Source: Luscinia megarhynchos (lineage: Eukaryota > Chordata > Aves > Passeriformes > Turdidae). Taken from it: 64,000 nucleotides of DNA. Made by a program: the position numbers and the translations under genes. The notes under the pieces were generated by a model. The model ran no database searches. It saw nothing but the letters and a program-made list of their open reading frames with translations, and was not told the origin of the DNA. The stretch is taken from the NCBI GenBank assembly GCA_034336665.1, contig JAPFBE010000003.1, forward strand, positions 65,825,352 to 65,889,351. The letters run 5' to 3'. Below, one piece after another: positions 39,701-51,800 of the stretch; within the stretch, counting starts at the first letter, position 1, and every line of letters begins with the position of its first letter.

Positions 39701-42077
39701 AAAAAAACTATGATCAAAAATGAAAATAAGCTTCATCTTTGATGAGGAATAAAGGCATTACCTTAGGCCAGAGAACTGCATGAGGCTGCTTCATTTCAAA
39801 GCACTGAAAGGCCTTTTGAGTGCTCTGGGATCCAGGGCAGGAGCAAATGTCAGCCTACTCATTTCTTCATGCAGGCTCAGCTCTTTTCCTAAGGAAAAGC
39901 TTTTCCTCACACCAAAGTTTGCAAGCTCATTCCTGAAGCTGACAACCAGATGGGACACTTAATTCATTTAATTGCTTGGTGCATCCCTTAAAATTCTTTT
40001 CTACTTCTTTAAGCATTTGGACATTTTTGGAAGTCAGGCCATCAAGACCATGCTAAAGGCATGACAGAGCTGAGAGCAGGGATGCTTTTGGGAGGACGCT
40101 GTCCTGCTTTTCCTCTTACATCTACTTACTTGTGAATGTGCTCACTGACATGTCAAGGGTTTGAACTCAGAGGTTGGAAGCAAAAGTAAAAAACTTCTGC
40201 TAATGGATATTCATGCTGGATGTTAAATTTTTTGTCCATAGAATCCTTAAATATTTAATTCCACACAGAGTAAATGACACTAAAGATTTGGCACAATTCT
40301 GAACTCCTGAAACTAAAGATGTTGGTTATCAAACCATGATGTTCTGCTGCAAAAAGATGACTAAAAAAAATGACATAAGTAGATGTTCCTGGAGGCAAAA
40401 CATGTAGTACAGTGCAGTTCATTACTTAGTAATGTAGCACACAAATGTGATTGTAATCCATCATTTTTACCACCGCCTTGAACACGATTTTAGCCAACTT
40501 GTAGGGTCATCCAAAGTACCTCTATGACCTAGGCAGTAAGCTCTTTTCAGCCCAGGCCATTGCAAATCCATCATTTGCAGTGTTCCATTTATGTTCTTTA
40601 TTTTATGGACGTGAATTATTTGATGGTAATAATTTCAGTGCAAAGACAATCAGGTGCTACTTGTGACTGACTGTCAGACAACAGGCTGGGAAATCGGTTT
40701 TGTATTTTTTGCTGTTGACAAATTTAGCTATGTGACTCCTTCTTAATGTCTCTGTATTGATATAAGATACATTAAAACAAAGCTTCCAAACTCAGCCCTT
40801 GCCCTGTATATCCTTCCTACATGTACCTAAAGCATCTGATTTGTCCCATTCTCCTCAGCAGCCTAATCAGGTTCATAATCAGGAGTGTATAATATTTACA
40901 GGGTAAGGTTTTCATTCCTTGCAAGACTGCCAAAGCAAGGCAATGCTGAGCATGAGGTTGCAAGACAAAGCTGTTAAATGCCTCTTTTATGTGCTGCTCG
41001 GGGCACCAAAGCTGTGTGGATGGACCCCCTGCCAGCACCCCACACATCCCCTCAGAGCCTGCCCCACAGCTCTGAGGTTAGATGGCACTGATGCCCAGTG
41101 TGCAAACCACATGTATTTAAATTCAACTTAGCCTGTAAACTGAAGTAGAAGGAAAAAAAAAAGAAAAATCTGCTTTTCATTTTGATTTTCTTTCTTTTCT
41201 TCTCTATTATTTTACTACAGCACATCAATGCCTTCTGCTGACATGGGAATCAATAGAAGCAGCCAAGTTTTTTGTGCACTGTAGAGGGGGCACTGTGCTC
41301 TGGTTTAGGAAATCAACCTTCTTTTCACTGGGAGTATTTCTAAGACCTGACTTAGAGAGGCCGAAAGGCTGAAATAGTTGTCTGTAGCAAGCCTAATTTT
41401 TATCATGGACTTTATCAAAACTTTTGTAGAGACCTTTCAATGCTTCATTTTGCAGAACTTCTCAAGAGACTGATATACTTCCTCCAGCTTCACAATGACA
41501 GGAGCAACTTAAAAGAAAATCAGCCAAAGTAATGCAAATAACTAAGTTAAGAAAATTCAAGGTTTTTTTCCCCAATACTTCTCTAAGAACTACTTTGCTG
41601 AATTCTATGCAGGAAAACTGCTGTTGTCTATTTAAATTTCTTAGCTAACATTTAAGGTTTTCACTTGGCTGACACTTCTTGGCCCTGCATTAATCTTGGG
41701 ATTGTTTCACAAGAGACCCAGGGAACACCCACTGATAACAATGTCAAACATTCAATGCATTTACTGAACGTTTCCACTTGCTTGATCATTAAGGCATGCC
41801 TTGGGTATGAGGTCACTGATGTTGTGTAAGTGTAGAATTTATGGGGTGATTTGAACTATAGGGGAGTCCTGACATGTTTTTGGCAAATACTGACAGATAC
41901 CATGGACTGATGCCACTCAGAATTGTAGCTCTGGGATATGATCAGGTTCTAGCATGAACATTTTCCATTAGAATTCAAATCTGATTGCAGAGAAGATGGG
42001 AAAAAGGTTATTTGAACAGACCATACATACATGGGACGAACTTTTTGCTGGAGCACATTGTCTTGCCTGTTAAAACC

Positions 42078-42103
42078 GATTAATTAAACAGATTAATTAA
42101 ACA
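42078..42103. repeat. Perfect 13-bp tandem repeat
   Basis: The unit GATTAATTAAACA occurs twice head to tail with no mismatch. A third partial unit may follow as ATTAAA. Each unit carries a TTAATTAA core. Confidence 0.9.
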
Positions 42104-43988
42104 TTAAATATTTTGACAGAGAAAAATGAAAATGGAAAGCAGAGGAGAAAGATTTACATCAATGCAGCATGCAATTTTGCTCTCCTTTTTAATCCTCTAT
42201 TCAATCTGGAGAGAGCAGCATAGGACTAAGAAGGTGGCAGTGAGGCAGATTCAGCAGCAGTTTGGGCTGTAACCAAATCTGGTCTTCCTAAACTGTGCTA
42301 CCAGGCTTGCCAAAGGTAGGAGCCTTGCAGTGCCTGCTCCTGGTCCGTTTAAAACCCATTCAAATAATGAAAAAAATCTTCAGTTGGATATTGGCACCTT
42401 TTAGATATAGTGGTGATGACTTTGGTTGCCTTAATTTGCCACTTCTCTGTACTGTTGTGAGGAAAACCTAAGGTTTGGAATACTTGACTGAAACCAAACG
42501 AGAACAGGACCTGGACCTGTGCAGCTGCTGCCTTTATCACATAACCTGCTGCCTGACTTTTCTGGCTGTTTTTCTTCCAACCTCTTGTTTTGCATGTTTA
42601 AATTGCAAGCTCCTTCAGACAAGGTCCATTTCTCACCACAGATTTATAGAGTCTGTCATCTGTGGTTGTGCTGCAAGAAAAACAGCCACACAGGCTGCAA
42701 GGGCAAAGGCTGCCACTTGTATGGAGATTTCAGCAGTTCTACTCCACTTGGTCTAAAACATTGAAATAAGGCCACTTCTGGCGTTGTGCACATTTTAATC
42801 CTTTGCAAAGACATCAACCCTTTGACATTAGCCCCTCTAATTGGACTTTGTTTAATTATCTGAACTTTTTCCCTTAACATTTTAAAAATCAAAAAGTGTT
42901 GCTGGCTGGTCGCCAAGTATGAGAGACCACAAGTAAATGAACAGCATTTCAGCAGGGGTTCTAGAAAGAAGTACTCTCCTGGTATTGAATTAGGCTGTAT
43001 TTCTTCATCCCACCCATAATATAAAGGAAGGAGATGTAATAAAAGCTACAGAAAGTAGACTAAAGGGTAGAAGGAAGGAAAGATTCTATGAGTTCAAGTA
43101 CATATTGGAAAGATAGAGACTAAACAAGACTAGCTGCCCTGTGGACAGAGATTTCTCATATAGGGGGACGGCTGAGACACAAAATACTAGATTTGATACA
43201 TTTTATAGGGATCCTTAGCAGAAATATTTTGTAAAGATTCTTAATGGAATGTGCACAGGATGATGTTAAGAAACAGTCCTGATTTTGATACATAACGTTC
43301 ATGAAGCTCCCCAGTTTTTGGAAATGTGCTGTCCACCCTTAGGAGTCCACTTCTTACTGGTAGGGCCTTTGAATAATGTTTCAGAAATTCCTGACCTTTC
43401 CCCTAGAGAATTTTCAATATTGCTTTTTAAAAATACCTTTATTTATTAAACTCATTTACATAGGATAAGTGGGCAAATACTGTGATCTATTTTCCTATCC
43501 TTATTTTTATTTAATAGTTTGTATTATCTCTTGGGATAAGGACTATTCTACGACACAGAAAGGACAATCCCATTTTCCATGGAAAACAAAGCACAAAGTC
43601 TTCTGATAAATAGCACAAAAATTGTTTTGCTTTGTAGGCAGGCAGCATTCTCCAGCTGAAAGACTGAGATATTAGAGCAAAGAGTGTATTAGTGTAGTGG
43701 AGCTGACATTATCAGGTGTTGTATATGAGAAATGTCATTTCTGAGTTGTCACACAGCTATTATTGAGAGACTATTCAGAGGAGCACAGTTCATCATTGTG
43801 ACTGTCACTGTGCTCGCTGCAATCATCAAACAGCTGGGCATCGTTACACAGAGCATTTCTTTCACTTTCAGGAGCAAATTACACTTATGGCTTATTTATG
43901 GGATGGATTCATTGCATCCAGGCATCCTCTGAAAGTGCTTTATGATGGCTGTGGTGGCAGAGACCTGCGACTTGAGGCCAGTGAAGTG

Positions 43989-44462
43989 GGATGGATGGAT
44001 GGATGGATGGATGGATGGATGGATGGATGGATGGATGGATGGATGGATGGATGGATGGATGGATGATGGATGGATGGATGGATGGATGGATGGATGGATG
44101 GATGGATGGATGGATGGATGGATGGATGGATGGATGGATGGATGGATGGGTGGCGGATGGATGGATGGATGGATGGATGGATGGATGGATGGATGGATGG
44201 ATGGATGGATGATGGATGGATGGATGGATGGATGGATGGATGGATGGATGGATGGTGGATGGATGGATGGATGGATGGATGGATGGATGGATGGATGGAT
44301 GGATGGATGGATGATGGATGGATGGATGGATGGGTGGATGGATGGGTGGATGGATGGATGATGGATGGATGATGGATGGATGGATGGATGGATGGATGGA
44401 TGGATGGATGGATGGATGGATGGATGGATGGATGGATGGATGGATGGTGGATGGATGGATGG
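43989..44462 (+). repeat. Complex (GGAT)n tetranucleotide microsatellite
   Basis: About 475 bp of nearly uninterrupted GGAT repeats. The first block holds 19 perfect units (43989-44064). Further blocks are separated by 3-bp GAT or GTG-type units (near 44065, 44210, 44255, 44312, 44359, 44370, 44447) and by GGGT substitutions (near 44148, 44331, 44343), with a unique GGGTGGCGGATGG variant at about 44147-44159. Because 12 bp encodes four residues and the interruptions are mostly 3 bp, long open frames run in several frames: repeats of MDGW on the plus strand and IHPS on the minus strand. These are products of the repeat and not genes. Arrays this long are typically polymorphic, and the assembled length may not match the true length. 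Confidence 0.97.
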
Positions 44463-45122
44463 CAGCTGACCTGACTGGGGAGCAGATCTCCTGCACTTCC
44501 AGAGTGTGGAGGGTGGGGAGGAGGAGGTTTTGGTTAAGGAGGTGGGTGTGCTGCCCCTTCAGGTCCAACCCCTCTCTCTCACTTTCCAGCAGTTTTGGAG
44601 GACAGGGTCAGGTGAGTGTAGGCAGCATCCTGATCCTGATTCCAGACAGGATGGTGTGCAGGAGCTTCCACAGCTGGCCCTACCTTGCTGCCTCTCCTCA
44701 GACTCTGGGGCTGGGACTCCTACTGTCCTCTGTCCCTGCAGCATTTTATACACACTCAGGCGTCTATCCCCTGCTCCATAGCACTTGGGGCAAATTGCAC
44801 TTCTTCCCTGGGCTTCCCCACAACCACAGCTATTTGCACAGGCATTTAAATGCACCCCAAAGAATGAAAGTCAGCCCTAGATTAAGGATTTGAGCAGACG
44901 CTGTTGTCTGAATCCCTACTAACATTTTTAGGTCACATACTGCATTCAGCCTACCAAGCCTTGATCCTCTAATCTCTCCACACGTTGAACTTCCATTGAC
45001 TTTAACCTGCCCAGCCATATCTTTTAAAGCCAATCTCCCCCAATTATTGCACCACGTGAAGCCCCCCTGGACCTCTAAATCTTTCAAGGGGTTTGTAATT
45101 TGGTGCATTCCCTAAGGAAAAC
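44463..45122. other. Unique DNA flanking the microsatellite, GC-rich at first
   Basis: About 44470-44800 is GC-richer than average but poor in CpG. Open frames here on both strands look like chance results of composition. No repeat is recognised up to the CR1-like remnant. Confidence 0.5.
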
Positions 45123-45400
45123 TTGGAAGGAGTCCAGGGAACAAGGCTTATTTAGGAGACAGGAGAATATATCTTCTGAAGAAATGGCTCCAAGACCTTA
45201 ACATGTTGGGCCGTGAAAAGGGAGCAGGTGAGATAGGATTTAATTACAGTGTACAAGTACCTAAGGGTAGAACACAGAACTAGGTCTGAATCTCTAGCAA
45301 TAAGGTAAAATATGAGGTCATGGGCTGAAATTGAGGTGTCTGTCTCCCAGCAGAAGGCTTCTCTGCATATGTAATAATCTGGCAGACAAGGCAGTGGAAA
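45123..45400 (+). mobile_element. Old, diverged CR1-like LINE remnant
   Basis: The word order matches the 3' part of CR1-type elements in plus orientation: 'gtccagggaacaaggc', 'cttctgaagaaatggctcca', 'agaccttaacatgttgggcc', 'acaagtacctaagggtaga' and 'aatatgaggtcatgggctga'. The divergence is high and there is no octamer tail, which suggests a much older subfamily than the other copies here. The assignment rests on scattered block matches by eye, so the boundaries are approximate. Confidence 0.5.
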
Positions 45401-45790
45401 CTGGTAGTAGATGCAGGAACCAATTTATTACCATAGCAGTGTGCCAGGAGACTGTGCTGATGGTTCTTGTCAGTTAAAACTGGCTCTTTTTCTGTATCTT
45501 CTGGTGTTTCAATCTACTGTGCTATTTTGGGAGGCTTCTTCAAAACTGAGCTTCTGAAGATTAAAAATAGAGGCAATATTTAAAGGCTAAGAGTAAGAAA
45601 TACGTAGTTAATTTTTTCATTAAATGCTTTGAAGTTTATGTACATTGTATGGTATGTCTGGAAAAATGTTATCACTCCTTCTAAGGTCTGATGATGCACA
45701 AGACCACAGTTAATACTGTGCAATTCTGATGAGCTTCTGGCAGGTGAAAAGTAAGGTTTCTTACAAATGGTAATGTGGTACTGACATAAA

Positions 45791-45860
45791 TGGGAATTCC
45801 ACCCTATTAATATTTATGCAGTAGAATGGGAATTCCACCCTATTAATATTTATGCAGTAG
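45791..45860. repeat. Perfect 36-bp tandem duplication
   Basis: The 36-bp unit at 45791-45826 (beginning TGGGAATTCCACCC and ending TTTATGCAGTAGAA) is followed directly by 34 matching bases at 45827-45860, without mismatch. Identity this complete implies a recent duplication, a length polymorphism or an assembly artefact. Confidence 0.95.
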
Positions 45861-48800
45861 GGGAAAAATAAGAGATCCATTCTGAGAGCTGAGTGCAGCA
45901 TGGGAAGTATGAACTTAAGCTGCCTTTAAAAAAAAACAAACAAGGTGTCTCTCCACTAACTTGCAATGGTTTGTGTTTAAGGTTTTGAATCAGTTTGTGC
46001 AAAAAACAGCCCAGTTGCAGCTGGTGTCTCCAGCTCTGAAAAACACCAGAACTTGTAGAGGCAACAGGAATATTGGTCTGCTCCCTTTTGCAAGCTGAGT
46101 GGCTTCATTTTCAGCCATTTCCAATCACTTAATCATCCACTAATGAAAAAGCTACTCAGAGAAAAGGTTAATGTGAGATTTCAGTTGGATTTATAGGTCA
46201 TCAATAAGCAAGTTATTTTAGGCAGTCTACACCAGTGTTACAAGTTTCCTAAACAATGTTCAGAGTTGATTTATTCACTCTGCCAGAAGCATGAGAAAAT
46301 AATGAGTAAGGCAGCACTTCTTTCTGCCAATATTGCTGTGTATGCTCTCCCCATTTATTTTTTTTTTTAATGGCAAATGTCCCATTAACAAGTTTGATAG
46401 GCTAATCCCAGGACTACAGCATCTGTAGATTAATTGGGGATGGGGCATGCCTAGGACCTCTACATCCTTCAGAGGTCCCTGCTGAAGTACTGAGACTTTG
46501 ACTGCTTGCCACAGCTTCTCAGAGGACTGCACTGGTCCCCTCTAGAAATGGAGGTGTGACAAGGGAAATCTAATGCACCCAGGAGATCAGTTTTGGTGTC
46601 TAATGGTGGAACTGGGCTGGGCTGTCCTGCTGAGATTCAATTGGGCAGCAAAGATAACCCATCAATAGTTGTCATCCCAAGGTCCTTCTGCTATCCCTGG
46701 AGAGAGACAGACTCTTCTAATACACAGTTTATTTTCATAAAACATTGAAAACTGGTCACACAGACTGTGCCTAAAAGGCCTTGTTTCCAAGCTTGGATTG
46801 ATTATGGAGTAATAGTTTTGTCTTCTCTAAGGCTTTTTCCTTGACACTTCTGTTCCAAGACATGAAAACTGAAATTGTCAGCTACCAGCCTCAGGTTTTT
46901 TCATCCAATATCTGTGACAGAAATAATAATATTTAACATTTTGCTATTAATTCTTCTTTATCAATTTTGTTATTTTTCTAGAGCAGAGACTATTCTCTCT
47001 AGGGTTTGGACTGGTGAATAGCAGAAATCATACTTTGCAAGAAAATTTAACATTTCAAAGTATATTTGGCTGCAGATCGGGACAAGAACAACTGTGTTAA
47101 TTTCTTCAAAACGGGAATTCCTGAAAGAATTCATATTAAAAATACTTTCTTCTAAAATTAGCTTCTGTTATTTCTGAAAAGGCATATTATTAATGCTGGC
47201 AAAATGCCTCCCTATATTAATTTTTTAAAAAGAGGAATTAGAGTATTTGACCTATTCTAATAGTGTGGTTTGGTTTGGTTTGCAATCATTTTTCTCACAG
47301 TTCCATGAAAAGAATTTTTTAATAAAAAGTCTTTGAATAGCTTTAATTTTTATTCCATCTTTCCTCAGCCGAATCTTTTAGCTATGCTAAAACCCCTGCT
47401 ACATCTAATTTTATTTTGCAGCTCAAATTGATTGATTCCCTTTAGTGTGCACTAGTCAGTTAAATGAATAATGCAGCAATGACACCTTTTACAAAAAGTT
47501 CAAAGTACTGTTATGGATTGTTTTATAAGATGAGATATCTATAAAATCTAGCTATATTAATCAACTTTTAACAAAATGCAACGAGACAGCAGAGCCATAA
47601 ACATGCCAAGCCAAGACTCTGTGAGCCTCAGCAGAAGACACACCTCAGCAATCTGTTTTGCTCTGATTCAGCCAGTCTTTTGGAGAAAACCACAGTGTTT
47701 AATCCTTTGTTGTTGTTGTTGCTCTTTGGTGTGGTATCATCTGAAGAACTGTCTTTTATAACTACAGTAAATAAGAGCTGAGTAGCTAATGGAGAAAAAC
47801 AATATCTCTGACCAAGAGATTTCTAATGGAAGAAATCCTAGATTCAGTTTTTATAGCAAACAGTGCTCTTTGACTATACAGTTTATTTCACTAAGGAATT
47901 TTTTTATGGGAAGGTAGTAAAAGAAGCTTGGTAAGGACATATTTTGCCAAAAAAAGCTGTATCTCTCTGGAGAGCAATTTTCCATAATTGTATTAAGGGT
48001 AAACATGGTGACAGACTGAGAATTACTTCACAAGATGCTCTGAGGGTAAAATTTAATCCTGTTGCTAGTAACACATTAAGTAAGATGATGTGCAAAATGT
48101 ACAGGTTTTTGTCTTTAAATTTGATGTCATATTTAATTCCAGAAGTTTTAAGGTGCAAAATGTTCTGGAAATTATGTACACAGCCTTTTCTCTGTTTGTT
48201 TCCTCCATGGTCTTTCCTTCATAATTCTGATACTTATTTTGTTGAGTACTTTCTGGAATCTTGGAAAAGAGGCACTGACATAGAAAATGTCCTTGAGTAG
48301 ATGGAATTATTTTCATTTGAATGAATGGGGCTTAATTAATTTCTAAGTGAGAATAAACTATATTTTACTCTTCAAAATAGATTAAAAATCCACTTAGAAG
48401 AAAGAATGATATTAAATACATAACAGCAAACTGTGGGATTACATTGACTAATCAAAACTTTACAAATAGTTACTTTAGGTGACTGAAGGAATTTGAATGA
48501 CTTAAACAATCCAAATCTCACCTAAGTCAAAATGCATAAAGAAACATAAGGCAGTAACTAGCTGAATGGTATTCCCACAAGATCACTGAAAATATTTTCA
48601 TCTATCTCTTGAAATTATACTTTGCTTCCTGATTCCACCTGAATTTAGAATGGCCAAACCCCCTGGAACATCCTCATGTCTTTAGCACAGAGGCATAACT
48701 CAGTAATGTTTTTTATGGGTTTTTAAAAATGCTTTTTAATGCTTTTTAAAAATTATCCTGGATGTGGCCATAAAATTGGTTGTTTGTGTTTCCCATAGCT

Positions 48801-51800
48801 CTTTGTGCTGTGCCATGTTCAGAGTTATAGGCTGTGGGTTCCTTGGGCAGGAACTTACTTCTGTGAATTTACTGCACTTCACACAATAAAGAACAAGTTC
48901 TTTATGTGGTGTCCTGGCTCTACCACAGTATAAATAACTTTTTTTTTTTAAATATTGGCACAACTCCTTTGAGCCAAAGGAGGAGTCACAAAAAGAGGCA
49001 GTGAAGAAGCAAAGATTTCATCACTTTAAAATCATGTCGTGTGAAGCATGTCTTTCTGTAAGATGTTATCCAGATAAAGAAAGAATAATACTTTGAGAAT
49101 TCTACTGATTTTTTTTTTAAATTCATGTCAGCCTACTCTTAAACACATTCTGGATCTTTTAATGTATTGACATAGCAGCAAAAAGAAAAAAAAAAATCCT
49201 GCCAAAGGCCACATTTTTTAAGCCACAGATCCAACTACAGATATGATGCTTTTAGTAAATTGACAGGGGGAGCTGTAAGAGTGGTTTAGAATGATTCATA
49301 TTATTCCTCTGGGCAGAGTCTCAGCTCAGAGTTCTCTGAGTCAGCTTTGGTGCTCCCTTAGTGGGAGACAGAGCATTGTTAGAAAACACCATTTTGAGGC
49401 TAAAGCAACTCTCCTGTTATAAAAGCCCTCTGGCACTGACAAATGTTTAGCTCCCTTTAATAGGGAAGCTCCCTATGCATGCCAGCTAAACCCAGTGTGT
49501 TGCTTCTGAGTCATCTTTGCATCAGATCATAATTTCTGAATTTCTGCTTTAAGTGCATTAAGCACCAATTAACTCAGCTTCTACACACCCTTGGTTTTGA
49601 TCCCCAGGTTCATCAATGCTGCCTGTTCTTTGGCTCCCATTCTGGTTTCCATGTGAAAGCAGACCTGCTCCCTTGCCTGGCATGGACACTTGGGCCCATC
49701 CCAAAGCAAGACCTGTGCTGAGAGCAGCCCAGGCTGTGAGTAAAGGCAGACCTTCTTTCCTGGGAGCAGATCTTCTGCTCAATGGCATTCATCAACTCAG
49801 AAGATGCTCTAATGGCAGCAGCAGAAGGGGCTTCTCATTGCCCAGGAGCTGGAACACTTGCTTTCTAGACCCGCTGTCTAAAACCCTGCTCATACTTTTC
49901 AGGAAAGTGCACCAGGCTTCAACATCCTCTGGCATGGCACTCTCCCCCTGCCAGCAATAAACACTGCTCTGAAAGGGAGATGAGATTTACAGGGCTAAGC
50001 CTCGTGAGCAAGAAGGCAGTGGGGTCTTTGGCCTGTTGGGAGAAGCATCTCCCTGGAAAGGGAGAGTCCCAGGCCCTGCTCCTTGCTCCCACTTGTCTAT
50101 TTTTTGCAGTTCATTGCTGACACTGAGGCTCATTGTCTTTCTAAGATGGGCTGAGTTGTGGCTCCACGTGTAACTGTAGAGCATGAGCTCACCCATTCTC
50201 TGACCAGTGCCAGATAACTAAAACTAACATATCACTCAAAAATATCAAGCTCTACCTTAAATCTAAGGCATTTCCAACCTTCTGTGGAAGCAAGCCTTCG
50301 TCTCAATCCATGTGAGCCATCCCCAAACCCCTCCTTCTCTGTAGTAGACAATTCTGTCCTTGGGTCCCTTCCTTTAGACTTTTTGCTCACTTTGCAGGTC
50401 AAGACAGGGATGCCTAAAAAGAGATGCTGTTCATGTTCAGCAAGTTTACAAATCCATGATCCAGGAACCTCCAGGGTGAAGCAGCTTGGCCTGCTGAAGG
50501 CAGCTGTGCCTGAGCTGCCCCCTGCCTGGCTCTGGGCTGCCCTGAGTGCTGTTCCTGGAGCTGGTGGGTCATGGACCATGGGCAGCTCCCTCCTACCTGC
50601 CCAACCAATGCTACACGGAGAGTCCTGTCCCTGTTTGCAAGTATCATTCACTGCAGAGCATCCACCAGGAGCAGGGAAGCATCAGGAGCACCAAGGTGTT
50701 TGACAAAAGCAGGACAAAGGAAACCTGAAGGGGTTTCTCTGCATCACTAGTGGTCAGCTTACCTCTGCTGTCCCAGCCAGTTCTGCAGGCCAGGGACACT
50801 TCTGAGCTCCTCTGCACTTCTATGGCAGTGGGTTTGTCACATATCTTTTGGGAGAGGGAAAAAAAATTGAAGGCATTTAATTTAGCCACTGTTTTTGGCA
50901 AAACGTAGAAGCACCTAGTGTTTTGAAATTCCTGAGTCTCATACCAGCTGTGAGAGGCACTCAGCATTGCTGAATTCATAACAACAAGCACACAAACATG
51001 TGACTACTTATCTTCACTTGTGTACTCCTGTTTGTCATAAGCTTCTCAAATATGCATTAGTGAGGCACACCCCATATGGAAAATGTTGTGCAAAATAAAG
51101 CTATCAAGTTTTCTTGAAACAAGTGGAAACGGAGAATTCAAAAATCTTGAAATTAGTATAATTTTATTTCTTTAATTACCAGTACCTATCAGAGTGAACA
51201 GAAATTTCACCACACAAATGTTAATTTGAGATAAAATGGTGTTTGATAAAGAGCATTTACACTAATTGTCATGGCCATGCATGAACAGAGTACACATGCT
51301 TGAGGGAACCTTCTTTGTCAGTTTTTTAATACTCCTAAAACAGAACTTTCACAGTCTGGTAGGCATTTCTGCAGTATCATTTAAACTGTCTCTGAAGAAC
51401 TGCTTTCATATACACTACTTGACTGACACCATCACATAAAAACTCTCCCAAAACAAACCCTGGAAGTTAGTAGTCCCAGCATTTTATCTTGCTTGCATAG
51501 GTTGAGGCTCATAACTGGAGTTGTTATTTTGGACACACTCAGTACTGACAATGTCTTCAGCCTGAAGAATGCAAATGAGAAATGTGGTGTGGTAAGGGGG
51601 CTTTGTAGCAGTAAACACATAGCAGGTAAACCCTATGGCACTCTGCTTCTTGCTCTGAGAAAAGTAAACTCAACAGCATTTCAGGTAGAAGTTCATAAAA
51701 GCCTTCTATTTGCCTGTACCCTCACAGGTATGGTGTTTATTTAGTGTACTTTCAAAAATCTTTGGAATTGTTTATGCAAGCTAACATTTCTTTACTTAGC

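Larger units (their letters stand above)
35236..43988. other. Unique non-coding DNA
   Basis: No gene or dispersed repeat is recognised. The 37.2-37.9 kb part is notably rich in homeobox-like TAAT/ATTA words and E-boxes. A T-rich tract lies at 36667-36720 and an A-run followed by a CT-rich run at about 41150-41210. A perfect 13-bp tandem repeat is at 42078-42103. The open frame 37018-37485 starts with ATG but has no recognisable domain. Confidence 0.55.

Noticed and set aside
43989..44462. CRISPR-like or minisatellite array
   Set aside because: There are no spacers and the unit is 4 bp. It is a tetranucleotide microsatellite in eukaryotic DNA.
46600..46800. Possible LTR-like sequence
   Set aside because: I could find no paired LTR, primer-binding site, polypurine tract or retroviral coding segment in the window.
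50232..50703. Overlapping 139-codon ORFs on both strands
   Set aside because: Both use non-ATG starts, neither resembles a protein, and simultaneous openness on both strands reflects the higher GC content.
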